DNA from: an uncultured Lachnospiraceae bacterium
Lineage (GTDB): Bacteria > Bacillota > Clostridia > Lachnospirales > Lachnospiraceae
Length of the DNA: 37,871 bases
NCBI GenBank assembly: GCA_902777355.1
Contig: CACYTU010000027.1
Coordinates: forward strand, 53,110 to 90,980
Direction of reading: 5' to 3'
Made by a program: the position numbers and the translations under genes
Part shown: one piece after another, positions 1-9,465 of the stretch
Layout: each line of letters begins with the position of its first letter
Position numbering within the stretch: the stretch's first letter is position 1
Notes under the pieces: model-generated
Told to the model about the DNA's origin: nothing
Seen by the model: the letters and a program-made list of their open reading frames with translations, nothing else
The model's database searches: none

Positions 1-885
1 GGTCTTTACGATGAACTCCGCCGTCTTTACGGCGATGTCCCTGCTGATCCCCTTTGCCCTGGCCCAGAGCCGCGGCATGCGCCGCGCCCCGTGCTGCTGC
101 GCCCTTTTGATCCTGCCGACTGCCCTGTCCAGACGGTCGTTCTCTCCGGAGAGTTTTAATGACTTCCTCCCCGTGACCGTGCCGTCCGGTCCCATGACGC
201 AGCAGGTGCAGGCGCTGTTGATGCCCAGGTCCACCGCCAGGATACTCCTCCCGCAGGCCTCTGTATCCGGCAGATCGATCTTTTCCTCAAAGGCAAAGTC
301 CAGATACCACAGTTTCCCGCGTTTGTGCAGGGTCGGGACGCACTCCCTGCGGTTTTTGCAGTGACGGGTGATGTAATCCGCATCCCCTTTGCGCAGGCTG
401 ATCTCCAGCCAGTCCCAGGTATTGCGGGTGAACACCTTGATGGATGCCGTATACGTACCGGTGCGGATGAACATGTTGTCCCTGTACATGGCCGGATATG
501 CATATCCGGCGGAAGGATATCCGGGAATCCTGCCCCGTGTACGAGGGTCAGAAGATTCCCAGTTCTTCAGGTTCGACTTATAGGAGGAGACCTTTCCGAC
601 CGCCTGCGCGATCGCCGCCCGCCTGAGATAGGACGGGAACTTGTAGAAATCCTTCCCGAAATCGTAAGGGACTGTTTTCCGTTTAGAAGTCTTTACCGTA
701 AAGGCTTCTACGGCGTTCACTTTCCCGGTCTGCCCCTTACAGGCAGAAACTGCCCCCCACTCCTCCATACAGACGCTGATAAAGAAATCCACAGCCTTCC
801 GGTAGATGCCCGCCGTGGCGGACAGGGTCTTCCGTATGTCAGCGGACCGGCTGATCCTGACAGGATATGAAGACATCTGTTTCAT
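1..885 (-). CDS. tnpB: IS200/IS605-family TnpB (RNA-guided nuclease), 3' end outside window
   Basis: The minus-strand frame is open from an ATG at 885 to the window edge, giving 295 codons with no stop, so the C-terminal part is missing. An AGGAGG lies 8 nt upstream of the ATG. The N-terminal part (about residues 1-210) is the basic wedge/REC-like region typical of TnpB. A RuvC-I motif ILAVDLGIN follows, with the probable catalytic Asp at residue 219; RuvC-II, the zinc ribbon and RuvC-III would lie beyond the edge. TnpB proteins of this family are omega-RNA-guided DNA endonucleases that help retain the element. tnpA lies 93 nt upstream in the same direction, as in classic tnpA-tnpB elements. 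The visible part is intact, but its right end and omega-RNA cannot be judged here. Confidence 0.88.
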   Translation of the reverse strand, partial: MKQMSSYPVRISRSADIRKTLSATAGIYRKAVDFFISVCMEEWGAVSACKGQTGKVNAVEAFTVKTSKRKTVPYDFGKDFYKFPSYLRRAAIAQAVGKVSSYKSNLKNWESSDPRTRGRIPGYPSAGYAYPAMYRDNMFIRTGTYTASIKVFTRNTWDWLEISLRKGDADYITRHCKNRRECVPTLHKRGKLWYLDFAFEEKIDLPDTEACGRSILAVDLGINSACTCCVMGPDGTVTGRKSLKLSGENDRLDRAVGRIKRAQQHGARRMPRLWARAKGISRDIAVKTAEFIVKT

Positions 886-978
886 TGAAAGCACCTCCTG
901 TGCAGATGGAGCTGTACAGATACAGGATGGCCAGACTGCCGGCTGTCATCCTTTCCGGCACATGATCCAGGGCCGCAG

Positions 979-1551
979 TCATGTGGATACGCTTCTGTGA
1001 TCTTCAGGGAGCTTCGGGGCACCGGGATCCCTGCGGGGGCCGGCATGATCTGCACCGAGTACTTCCCTGTGGTATCTCTGGAGCCTTTCCAGGTCCCGCG
1101 GCGGACGTCCCTTCCCTCCCCAGGCCTTTTCCTTCTGGCTCCTGATATACTCCTCCACCTGCTCCCTGCTCCGGTCGCTGACGATCACCACGCAGTAGGA
1201 AGGGTTCCACAGGTGCCCTCCCCAGAGCTTTTCCTTCATCTCCGGATGCAGCAGGAACAGGCGCCTGGCAAGGGTGCCCTTCATGATCTTCACCATGTCA
1301 GAGATATAGAACTGCGGCTTCGCGTCGATGAGCACATGGACATGGTCCGGCATGACCTCCATTGCCAGGATCCCGAAACTGTACTCCTCCGCAAGATCCA
1401 GAAGGAGCTGCCTGCAATCTTCATCGGCCCCTGCGGCAAGTACCTTCCGCCTGTATTTAGTACACCAGACGATATGGTACTGGAGCGAATAGACATATCC
1501 GCGACCATATGATAATACGTTTTCATTGATATTATAAATACTCTTTTCCAT
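979..1551 (-). CDS. tnpA: IS200/IS605-family transposase TnpA (Y1 HUH)
   Basis: The predicted protein has 190 residues. The HUH motif is in MPDHVHVLI (His70 and His72), and the catalytic tyrosine is probably Tyr135 in EEYIRSQK. These are the hallmarks of single-strand peel-and-paste transposases. The N-terminal YSLQYHIVWCTKYRRKVL is typical of the family. Usual family length is roughly 130-155 residues, so the Arg/Pro-rich tail after about residue 150 is an extension; it may be natural or result from loss of the original stop codon. No strong ribosome-binding site is visible before the ATG. It is followed by tnpB in the same direction. The subterminal hairpins of the left end were not identified with confidence. 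Confidence 0.92.
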   Translation of the reverse strand: MEKSIYNINENVLSYGRGYVYSLQYHIVWCTKYRRKVLAAGADEDCRQLLLDLAEEYSFGILAMEVMPDHVHVLIDAKPQFYISDMVKIMKGTLARRLFLLHPEMKEKLWGGHLWNPSYCVVIVSDRSREQVEEYIRSQKEKAWGGKGRPPRDLERLQRYHREVLGADHAGPRRDPGAPKLPEDHRSVST

Positions 1552-1983
1552 GTATCTAATATATCATATGTAATTAGGATCCGCAAGAAAAACGAATATA
1601 TGTTCTGTTTGTGACGATATATTGCAGGCCTGCTTTTCTGATGGGTACTCTGATCGTATCAGCTCCTGTCAGGGTTCACCTGCTCTGGGACATTATGTCT
1701 GACAATGGATCCGTCTTTCTCATTTCTGGATCCTTCCAGAGAAAAAATGACAGCCGGTTACGGCAGTTCGAACACTCCCTTATATGGGGAAACAAAAGCC
1801 AGCTAACTCATGACTGAAGTCACAAGAATGCGCTAGCTAATCTTTCAATATTTTTTATTACAAAAATCATATCGGCACACCTTTCCGGTGTCAATCTGGA
1901 ACATGGAAATGAACAATGGCTGGCATCCGGAACATGGAAACGAAAAATTTCAACGGAAAAATGAAAAAGCCGCAACAAAAAAA
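1552..1983. other. Gene-free stretch upstream of tnpA
   Basis: No convincing coding region was found. The left end of the IS should lie close to tnpA (AT-rich, about 1552-1610) but no clear boundary is visible. A 12-bp word GGAACATGGAAA occurs twice about 31 nt apart (near 1898 and 1929). The 1755-1850 part is described separately. Confidence 0.4.
1755..1850 (+). ncRNA. Possible remnant of a TnpB right end / omega-RNA tail
   Basis: On the plus strand, AAGTCACAAGAATGCG (about 1817-1832) resembles from memory the AGTCACGAGAAT core found near the right end of many clostridial IS605-type tnpB elements. A GGGGAAAC segment lies upstream and an AGCTA/TAGCT pair (1801-1805, 1834-1838) encloses it. 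No tnpB coding remnant precedes it on this strand. It could be a decayed second element or part of the end of the adjacent one. Weak support. Confidence 0.25.
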
Positions 1984-2016
1984 GCGCAGCCCCGTCAAAA
2001 AGAAACGGGGCTGCGC
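1977..2016 (-). terminator. Rho-independent terminator of the glp operon
   Basis: A perfect 12-bp stem (GCGCAGCCCCGT at 1984-1995 pairing with 2005-2016) has a 9-nt loop and is followed on the minus strand by a run of seven T. It lies about 330 nt past the DUF1667 stop codon and is the first strong terminator after it. Confidence 0.9.
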
Positions 2017-2032
2017 TCTGCCTTCTGTTATT

Positions 2033-2143
2033 GATCCGGTTTTTCAGAGATGACAGGACTCACTTGCAGGCAAATACCATGAAATCACGGATTCAGGCCC
2101 GCAACCGGCACCTGGTGAGTCTGTCATCGTCTCTTTCCGGATC
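2033..2143. repeat. Long imperfect inverted repeat
   Basis: The arm at 2033-2063 (GATCCGG...GATGACAGGACTCAC) pairs imperfectly with 2115-2143 (GTGAGTCTGTCATC...CCGGATC), enclosing about 51 nt. It lies in the 3' region of the glp operon before its terminator. It may be a small MITE-like element or a structured 3' UTR; nothing else was recognised. Confidence 0.55.
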
Positions 2144-2163
2144 CGGCTGGTCAATGCGTGACC

Positions 2164-2340
2164 ATAACTCTTGATTAAGCAGCATAACTCTTAATGGATT
2201 GCTATTACTCTTTATGGATAACCATAACTCTGAATTAGTATCCGTGAGCTTTCATGGGTAATAGTATACCCTTCATGGGTAATAGTATACCCTTCATGGG
2301 TAACAGTACACCCTTCATGGGTAACGGTACACCCTTCATC
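2164..2340. repeat. 20-21 bp tandem repeat after the DUF1667 stop
   Basis: Four near-identical 21-bp units (2251-2271, 2272-2292, 2293-2313, 2314-2334; minus-strand core ATGAAGGGTATACTATTACC) are followed by a partial fifth. Leftward they grade into diverged 20-bp units with phased ATAACTC words at 2164, 2184, 2204 and 2224. The array starts 7 nt after the stop codon of the DUF1667 gene and so should be in the operon's 3' UTR. The mixed 20/21 period argues against coding. Confidence 0.9.
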
Positions 2341-2347
2341 CCTGTCT

Positions 2348-2713
2348 TCAGGCGGCATCTACATTTTTAGTCGCCACAACGTCCACTCCTGTCCCGCAGA
2401 CATCTTTGATCACGATGTCTCCGATCCGGACCGGGGCAGCGACTTTGGTGTGGTTGATCGCGTCCATGCATGCGAAGATCTTCTCTTTAGGAATATTTCC
2501 TTTTGTCTTAACGCTGCAGCGCTCTTTATCGCCGCCGGTGACAATGATGGTCGATGTAACTGTGCGCTCGGGATGCGTCACTTCCTGGCGGGCATATTTG
2601 TCGCCGATCGCACAGGTATTGCCTGTGACGCTGAAGACTTCTTCGCCCTCAAATTCCACTGTGATCTGGCAGCCCATAGGGCAGCCGATACAGGTCAGAT
2701 TTCTTTTTTCCAT
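2348..2713 (-). CDS. DUF1667 protein of the anaerobic glycerol-3-phosphate dehydrogenase cluster
   Basis: The protein has 121 residues. The ATG at 2713 was chosen over an in-frame TTG six bases upstream because AGGAG lies 10 nt before the ATG but only 4 nt before the TTG. The N-terminus carries CIGCPMGC, with a further Cys in GNTCAIGDKY, a likely metal or Fe-S ligand set. DUF1667 proteins are commonly encoded directly after GlpO- and GlpB-like FAD proteins in Firmicutes, as here. They are thought to form the third subunit that passes electrons from glycerol-3-phosphate oxidation, possibly replacing the Fe-S subunit GlpC; that role is inference. It is the last gene of the glp operon, 221 nt after the preceding stop. 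Confidence 0.88.
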   Translation of the reverse strand: MEKRNLTCIGCPMGCQITVEFEGEEVFSVTGNTCAIGDKYARQEVTHPERTVTSTIIVTGGDKERCSVKTKGNIPKEKIFACMDAINHTKVAAPVRIGDIVIKDVCGTGVDVVATKNVDAA

Positions 2714-2819
2714 AATCAATATTCTCCTGCTTTATATAGGCCGGGAGGAGGCGGTCAAGGCCGTTTCTGCCTCCCGCTGCGTCTTCGTCCAGGGCACCGC
2801 GGGCATCTGCTACAGTTTA

Positions 2820-2905
2820 TGATGCTCTGTCAGATACTGATGCAGCATCTGATGAAGTATATCGGATACTGTATCTGTTTCAGTATTTGATGCTGTATCG
2901 GATGC
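2820..2905. repeat. Degenerate short repeats between the glpB-like and DUF1667 genes
   Basis: This stretch consists of loosely repeated GATACTGATGCAGCATC-like words of about 12-15 bp (GATGC, GATACTG, GTATC recurring on both strands). It begins about 30 nt after the stop codon of the upstream gene. The unit is too diverged to define exactly. Confidence 0.5.
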
Positions 2906-2934
2906 TTTCACACGGCACCTGTCCCCTTTTGTGA

Positions 2935-4212
2935 TCAATCAGCCTCAATCTTGATGGTGATTGTCTTGAGGTCGGGGCGCTCCTGCAGTTTCTTCTTCTG
3001 GATGATGACCTGCTCCATCTCGCCGGGTGCCATGATTCTCTTTTTGCGGTGCTGGACCCTTTCGTCATCGAAGTAGACGCTGACGTAGCTGTCCTTGAAG
3101 ACCGCTCCGACGCGGAAGCGCACGGTGAGGTTGTCCTCCATGCGGGAGACATTGATGGTTCCGGGGACAGTGTAGCGGGCGCCTTCGGTGGCGACCAGTT
3201 TGATATCCTCTCCCTCTTTGGCGTCTTTGCAGCCGCTCTGGACATAGGCGGCGGCATTCGCGCCGGCGCGGGTTGCCTCCTCAGAGACATAGTCCACGAG
3301 GTCATGGACATGAAGGACATTACCGCAGGCGAAAACGCCGGGAATGCTGGTCTCGAGGATCTCGTTGACGGCAGGGCCGTTTGTGACGGGATTCATGGCG
3401 ACTCCTGCTCCGCGGGAAAGTTCATTCTCAGGGATCAGACCTGTGGAAAGAAGGAGTGTATCGCAGGTATAGCGCTCTTCCGTTCCGGGAATGGGCTTCA
3501 TGTCAGGGCCGACTTCCGCGATGGTGACCGCGGAGACGCGCTCCTTGCCCTCGATGTCCACGATCGTGTGGGAGAGTTTGAGCGGGATGCCGTAGTCATC
3601 CAGACACTGTACGATATTTCTCTTCAGACCGCCGGAGAAAGGCATGAGCTCAGCCACGACCTTGACGATCGCGCCCTCAAAAGTCATGCGGCGGGCCATG
3701 ATCAGGCCGATATCACCGGAACCCAGGATGACGACCTCACGTCCGGGCATATAGCCTTCCATATTGACCAGGCGCTGTGCCGTGCCCGCGCTGTAGATGC
3801 CTGCGGGACGATAGCCGGGGATGTTCAGGGCGCCTCTGGGCCTCTCGCGGCAGCCCATTGCCAGGATAACAGCTCCCGCCTGGATCTGGAACATGCCCTC
3901 AGTGCGGTTCATGGCTGTGACGACCTTGTCGTGGGAGATATCCATGACCATGGTGTCCAGTTTGTATTCGATGCCCAGGTCATAGACCTGTTCGATAAAG
4001 CGATATGCGTATTCGGGGCCGGTCAGCTCTTCTTTGAATGTGTGGAGACCGAAACCATTGTGGATGCACTGGTTCAGGATACCGCCCAGCTCCTTGTCAC
4101 GCTCGATGATGAGAATGCTGTCTGTACCAGCTTTTTTCGCGGAAACCGCAGCAGCAAGGCCGGCAGGGCCGCCGCCGACGATCACGATATCATAGGAAAT
4201 CATGCCTGCCAT
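2935..4212 (-). CDS. FAD/NAD(P)-dependent oxidoreductase, GlpB-like subunit of glycerol-3-phosphate dehydrogenase
   Basis: The protein has 425 residues. An N-terminal FAD-binding Rossmann motif IVIVGGGPAGLAAAVSAKKAG is followed by a second dinucleotide fold VVILGSGDIGLIMARR (about residues 160-175) and the FAD-closing ACGNVLHVHDLVDYV. This is the pyridine nucleotide-disulfide oxidoreductase layout. Its start overlaps the upstream stop by one base (TAATG), implying translational coupling to the GlpO-like subunit. In this gene order the two FAD proteins and DUF1667 probably form a membrane-associated anaerobic glycerol-3-phosphate dehydrogenase giving dihydroxyacetone phosphate. Related FAD proteins act in opine or sarcosine oxidation, but the glpF/glpK context supports glycerol. 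Confidence 0.88.
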   Translation of the reverse strand: MAGMISYDIVIVGGGPAGLAAAVSAKKAGTDSILIIERDKELGGILNQCIHNGFGLHTFKEELTGPEYAYRFIEQVYDLGIEYKLDTMVMDISHDKVVTAMNRTEGMFQIQAGAVILAMGCRERPRGALNIPGYRPAGIYSAGTAQRLVNMEGYMPGREVVILGSGDIGLIMARRMTFEGAIVKVVAELMPFSGGLKRNIVQCLDDYGIPLKLSHTIVDIEGKERVSAVTIAEVGPDMKPIPGTEERYTCDTLLLSTGLIPENELSRGAGVAMNPVTNGPAVNEILETSIPGVFACGNVLHVHDLVDYVSEEATRAGANAAAYVQSGCKDAKEGEDIKLVATEGARYTVPGTINVSRMEDNLTVRFRVGAVFKDSYVSVYFDDERVQHRKKRIMAPGEMEQVIIQKKKLQERPDLKTITIKIEAD

Positions 4213-5669
4213 TACTGCACACCTCCTTTCGTTCTCTCAAGGACCATCCTGGAATCTCCGCCCAGTTTGGTAATCTTCTCCATGGGGATTCCAAGCTCTC
4301 TGTTGATGATTTCCATTGTGCGGGGTGAGCAGAATCCAGCCTGGCATCTGCCCATTCCGGCTCTGGTTCTGCGCTTGACGCCGTCCAGAGAACGGGCTCC
4401 GAGCGGACGATGGATCGCGTCGATGATCTCGCCCTCGGTGACCATCTCGCAGCGGCAGATAATGCGGCCGTAAGCGGGATCTTTTTTGATCAGCTCATTG
4501 CGCTCTTCGATGGAGAGATCGGAGGGATTCAGAATACCCTTTCTGGTTCCGACCCAGTTCTCCTTCTCCTCCAGTCCCATCTTCTCCTTCATCATCTGGG
4601 CGACAAACTCGCCGATCGCGGGAGAGGATGTCAGGCCGGGGGATTCGATACCTGCGCAGTCGATGAAGTGAGGAGCGTCCTCGACCTCGCCGATGATGAA
4701 CTCATGGCCGTCTTCGTGGGCGCGGAGGCCTGCGAAGGATGTGATCACCTGACGGATAGGCAGGTTGCGGACATGGTCGCCAGCCTTGGAGATCAGGTCA
4801 TTGATGCCTTCTGCTGTTGTTGCGTTGGACTCTTTGTCTTCAATATCGATCGCAGTGGGACCTACGATCAGGTTGCCGTGGACAGTCGGGGAGACCAGTA
4901 CGCCCTTACCCAGCTTTGTGGGCTGCGGGAAAATGGTGTGGCTGACATGACCGCCGACAGTCTTGTCCAGAAGGCAATAGTCGCCTCGTCTGGGGGTGAT
5001 ATGGATCTTCTTTTCGGAGACCATATTGTGGAAATAATCCGCGTACACACCCGCCGCGTTGATGACATATTTTGCTTTGTACTCGCCGTTATTGGTGCGG
5101 ATCTTCCAGATGGGCTTACCGCATTTATCGCATGTGGCGGGAGTGAGCTTCTCGACTTCAGTGTTGAAGAAGAATTCCACACCGTTCACGCATGCGTTTT
5201 CCGCCATGGCGATATTGAGCATGAAAGGACAAACGATTCCGCTGGTCGGCGCATAGAGAGCTGCCACTACCTTCTCGGAGAGATTGGGCTCTTTTTCAAG
5301 AGCTTCTTCGCGGTTCAGGATCTGAAGGCCCTTGACTCCGTTGGCAACGCCCCTGTCATACAGATCTTTGAGACCGTCCTTTTCGGACTCGTGAATACAC
5401 ACGACCATGGCTCCGTTTCTTTTGAACGGAATATCCAGATCAGCCGCAAGCTGGTCCATCATCTCATTGCCGCGCACATTGAAGCGGGCCATGAGAGATC
5501 CCTCAGCCGCGTCAAATCCGGCATGGATTATAGCGCTGTTGGCCTTGGATGTGCCGCAGCAGACATCCTCTTCCTTGTCGAGCACACAGACGTTCAGTTT
5601 GTAGCGGGAAAGTTCACGTGCTACGGCACTCCCCGTGACGCCTGCGCCGATAATAATCACATCATACAT
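4212..5669 (-). CDS. glpA: Glycerol-3-phosphate dehydrogenase, GlpA/GlpO-like FAD subunit with C-terminal BFD domain
   Basis: The protein has 485 residues. The ATG at 5669 was chosen over an in-frame start 27 nt upstream because AGGAGG lies 9 nt before it and the product then starts MYDVIIIGAG, placing the FAD Rossmann motif at the very N-terminus as usual. The DAO-type oxidase domain spans about residues 1-370. The C-terminal segment CRCEMVTEGEI...GMGRCQAGFC carries four cysteines typical of a BFD-like [2Fe-2S]-binding domain, as in the anaerobic GlpA type rather than aerobic GlpD. It oxidises glycerol-3-phosphate made by GlpK. The upstream 350-nt leader holds a structured element resembling that of glpP, so expression is probably under GlpP control. 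Confidence 0.88.
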   Translation of the reverse strand: MYDVIIIGAGVTGSAVARELSRYKLNVCVLDKEEDVCCGTSKANSAIIHAGFDAAEGSLMARFNVRGNEMMDQLAADLDIPFKRNGAMVVCIHESEKDGLKDLYDRGVANGVKGLQILNREEALEKEPNLSEKVVAALYAPTSGIVCPFMLNIAMAENACVNGVEFFFNTEVEKLTPATCDKCGKPIWKIRTNNGEYKAKYVINAAGVYADYFHNMVSEKKIHITPRRGDYCLLDKTVGGHVSHTIFPQPTKLGKGVLVSPTVHGNLIVGPTAIDIEDKESNATTAEGINDLISKAGDHVRNLPIRQVITSFAGLRAHEDGHEFIIGEVEDAPHFIDCAGIESPGLTSSPAIGEFVAQMMKEKMGLEEKENWVGTRKGILNPSDLSIEERNELIKKDPAYGRIICRCEMVTEGEIIDAIHRPLGARSLDGVKRRTRAGMGRCQAGFCSPRTMEIINRELGIPMEKITKLGGDSRMVLERTKGGVQ

Positions 5670-5719
5670 AAGTAGATTCCTCCTGAAAGTTACCAAGGAT
5701 CAATGTCGGAAACAGAAAC

Positions 5720-5777
5720 GGAGTCAGACAACAGGGCCGTTATCACAATGACCTCCTCTATTGCCCGACTCCATCTC
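5720..5777 (-). promoter_or_regulatory. Putative GlpP-responsive leader hairpin upstream of glpA/glpO
   Basis: An imperfect 12-bp stem (5761-5772 with 5720-5731, 10 of 12 paired plus wobbles) lies about 50 nt before the gene start. Its 5' side reads GGAGA..GAGTCGGGC..TAGAGGAGG. The glpP leader carries a closely similar string (GGAGA..GAGTATGGC..TAGAGGGAGG). Only short interrupted T stretches follow the stem, so terminator activity is uncertain. That it is an antitermination target is inference from the shared motif. The rest of 5670-6015 shows only a weak promoter-like sequence near 5800-5830. Confidence 0.5.
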
Positions 5778-6015
5778 CGCAATGATCAATGTTTAAAATA
5801 TTAGTTCGAAGACAAGACAAAATCGGATCATACCTGAATCTGTCTGCCACGCCTGATACTTCCCGTAACAGGCCGCGGCATGCCGTTGCTGATAAGAATC
5901 AATTATTGCTGTCTGCTGTCAGAAGCAAAGCCGTATATACATCCGGCGCTGACAGAGTATTTTTCTGCCGGAATAATTTCTTCCGGACAAATAATGGGTG
6001 ACGCCTGCTCTCTTA

Positions 6016-6741
6016 TTATGCAGGGAAAGGCATCACGCCGTAAACGATTGCTGCCACGACTGCGCCGCAGATGGGAGCGATCACAGGAATCCATGCATAA
6101 CCCCAGTCAGCGTCTTTATTCTCGCCGGGGCAGAAGAGATAGAAGGCAATACGAGGGCTCAGGTCTCTGGCCGCGTTCATTGCATAACCGGTCACACCGC
6201 CGAAGGACATGCCGATGGCAGTGATGATAGCCCATACGAAGACAAAGTTGAGGCCAGTGTCACCAGCTACAGTCTGGCCGATGCCCAGGATCGCGAACAT
6301 CAGGACAAATGTGTCGATGAACTCGGACAGGAAGTTCATTCCGGTGTTGCGGATGGAAGGAGCTGTGCAGTAGCAGCCGCGCTTGACATCATTTTCAGGT
6401 GTAGCTGCCAGATGATCGTGATACATCGCTGTAAGGATGGCAGCACCGATGAAACCGCCGAGCATCTCGCCGATGATATAGAAGGGAACTACTCCCCATG
6501 AGACAGAGCCGTTTACTGCAAGAGCGATTGTAACAGAAGGGTTGAAGTGCGCGCCGGTTGCTTTGCCGAAGATAAACGCGGGAACCATGACTGCAAGACC
6601 CCAGCCAATGCCGCACAGGCAGGCGCCGCCGCCTTTCTGACCGGACTTATTCAGGTTGATGTTCATGCACACGCCGTCGCCCAGAAGGACGAGAAGTGCT
6701 GTGCCGACCAGTTCGCAAATAAGAATACTCATTCCACTCAT
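6016..6741 (-). CDS. glpF: Glycerol uptake facilitator, MIP/aquaglyceroporin family
   Basis: The protein has 241 residues, the usual family length, with six hydrophobic segments and two half-helix loops. The two channel motifs normally read NPA; here they read NPS (residues 67-69, HFNPSVTIAL) and NAA (189-191, YAMNAARDLSPR). The selectivity-filter Arg192 follows the second motif. GGGGG lies 7 nt before the start. It lets glycerol diffuse across the membrane to be trapped by GlpK, encoded 224 nt upstream in the same direction. The altered motifs could change water/glycerol selectivity. The glp context makes glycerol the most likely substrate. Confidence 0.95.
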   Translation of the reverse strand: MSGMSILICELVGTALLVLLGDGVCMNINLNKSGQKGGGACLCGIGWGLAVMVPAFIFGKATGAHFNPSVTIALAVNGSVSWGVVPFYIIGEMLGGFIGAAILTAMYHDHLAATPENDVKRGCYCTAPSIRNTGMNFLSEFIDTFVLMFAILGIGQTVAGDTGLNFVFVWAIITAIGMSFGGVTGYAMNAARDLSPRIAFYLFCPGENKDADWGYAWIPVIAPICGAVVAAIVYGVMPFPA

Positions 6742-6965
6742 GATAAACCCCCTTTTAGGATAAGGCGCCGGACCGGGCAGACCCGGCGCCTGTTACAATA
6801 AACATTTAACAATTAAACAGTTTCTTCATTGTTTTTCCGAAACATTATTTCCGGAATCATATTTCCGGAACAATAGCTCCAAAGCACCCGGGTATTTCCA
6901 GGACTTCCCGGGCACTTATTTTTACCCGGCATGCCGGAGTAAAAAAACTGTATCGAAAGTTTTAT
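6742..6965. other. glpK-glpF intercistronic region with several GC-rich palindromes
   Basis: Three separate inverted repeats are visible: 6763-6771 with 6783-6791 (AGGCGCCGG/CCGGCGCCT); a CCGGG pair around 6888-6920; and a stem centred on CCGGCATGCCGG near 6927-6938 flanked by complementary A and T runs. None is followed by a clean T tract on the minus strand, so they look like RNA-stabilising or processing hairpins rather than a strong terminator. Confidence 0.5.
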
Positions 6966-8570
<1,605 letters not shown>

Positions 8571-8590
8571 GGATGTACACAATCTTTCAG

Positions 8591-8726
8591 ATGGGCTGCT
8601 ATGTGCTGTTTCCTGCCCTGAATGCGCCGGACTTCCGGACGGGCTGCTATGTGCCTGTTCCCCGCCCGCACGTGCCATACTTCCTGACAGGACCGTTCCG
8701 CGCCCTACATGCGCCAGACCTCCGGA
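8591..8726. repeat. 48-bp direct repeats copying the 3' end of glpP
   Basis: Two 48-bp units (8591-8638, 8639-8686) and a shorter third (8687-8726) share GGGCTGCTATGTGC and GCGCCGGACTTCCGG-like blocks. The third unit contains the last codons of glpP, from about 8705. The repeats therefore look like successive diverged duplications of the gene's own tail into the glpP-glpK spacer. Confidence 0.75.
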
Positions 8727-9283
8727 CAGCTGGTCGAAATCGCGATCACACCGTTGTCCAGCATATTCATCACATCTTCCCGGTCCTGAATGAGGCCTCC
8801 GGCCACGACCGGCACCCGGCTCATCGCGCAGATCCGCTTGACAACCTTGGGCACAAGCGTGCCCGGGAGAATTTCGATCACATCGGGCTGGGAGGCATAT
8901 CCCTGCTGGGACAGCTTTTGTATATTGTCGAGAGCCATGCTGTCCAGAACGAAGTATCTGAGCACAGTGGCCAGTCCCCTCTCCTTAGCGTGCCTGATCA
9001 GATTGGTCCGGGTCGTGATAATACCGTCCGCACAGGTCTTATCCCTGATATAATCGATCGATATTTCCTTCTGCGTCAGGCCGGCGACCAGATCCAGATG
9101 CACCATGGCGATGCGGCCGGAACTTTTAATCTTTTTTGTGATATCGGGAATCGTACACACATCACCGTAAAGAGTGAATACGACATCCACATCAGTAGCC
9201 AGGCAGCGCTCCAGTTCTGAATCATCCTTGACTGCAGCAATGATCGGAAACGCCTCAATCTTGTCAACAAAGTCTCTTCCCAT
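8705..9283 (-). CDS. glpP: Glycerol-3-phosphate-responsive antiterminator
   Basis: The protein has 192 residues, the normal GlpP length. It has the small TIM-barrel-like GlpP fold with DVVFTLYGDVCTIPDI, GRIAMVHLDLVAGL, DGIITTRTNLI and DVIEILPGTLVPKV blocks, and ends VVAGGLIQDREDV. In Bacillus, GlpP binds glycerol-3-phosphate and the leader RNAs of glp transcripts and prevents premature termination. Here it is the first gene of its own operon, and its leader holds a terminator hairpin, so autoregulation is likely. GGGGG lies about 5 nt before the ATG. The C-terminal codons are part of a 48-bp repeat array. Confidence 0.95.
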   Translation of the reverse strand: MGRDFVDKIEAFPIIAAVKDDSELERCLATDVDVVFTLYGDVCTIPDITKKIKSSGRIAMVHLDLVAGLTQKEISIDYIRDKTCADGIITTRTNLIRHAKERGLATVLRYFVLDSMALDNIQKLSQQGYASQPDVIEILPGTLVPKVVKRICAMSRVPVVAGGLIQDREDVMNMLDNGVIAISTSCPEVWRM

Positions 9284-9315
9284 TTTTACCCCCGTACAAA
9301 TTCAACTGTGCGCAG

Positions 9316-9333
9316 GACACTGTTTCCAGTGTC
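9316..9333 (-). promoter_or_regulatory. Perfect stem-loop in the glpP leader
   Basis: A 7-bp stem GACACTG/CAGTGTC closes a GAAA tetraloop on the minus strand, 33 nt before the glpP start and downstream of the leader terminator. It may stabilise the antiterminated transcript; function is unknown. Confidence 0.5.
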
Positions 9334-9375
9334 AGGGAATCCTGTGACAAATGAGACCCGCTCTCCGCCGTCTGC

Positions 9376-9431
9376 AAAAAAAAAGAATATGCCACTAAAA
9401 AGGGATTCCCTCCCTCTACGCAGCCATACTC
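9376..9431 (-). terminator. Leader terminator of glpP, probable GlpP antitermination target
   Basis: On the minus strand, GAGTATG (9431-9425) pairs with CATATTC (9391-9385), with an inner AGGGA/TCCCT stem, followed at once by nine T (9384-9376). It lies between the glpP promoter and glpP. The 5' arm belongs to the GGAGA..GAGT..GGC..TAGAGGGAGG motif shared with the glpA/glpO leader. Control by GlpP is inference from the known mechanism in Bacillus. Confidence 0.75.
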
Positions 9432-9465
9432 TCTTTTCTCCAGGCGACCTGATTAACTTGAATTA

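Noticed and set aside
2164-2340. CRISPR-like repeat
   Set aside because: Directly adjoining 20-21 bp units without spacers and no cas genes.
3049-5675. Long plus-strand open frames (3049-4473 and 4410-5675)
   Set aside because: They are antisense to clear FAD-protein genes, have His/Asp/Val-rich compositions typical of reverse-frame reading, and match no family.
6763-6791. Terminator between glpK and glpF
   Set aside because: The stem is strong but no T tract follows on the minus strand, so it was listed only as a hairpin.
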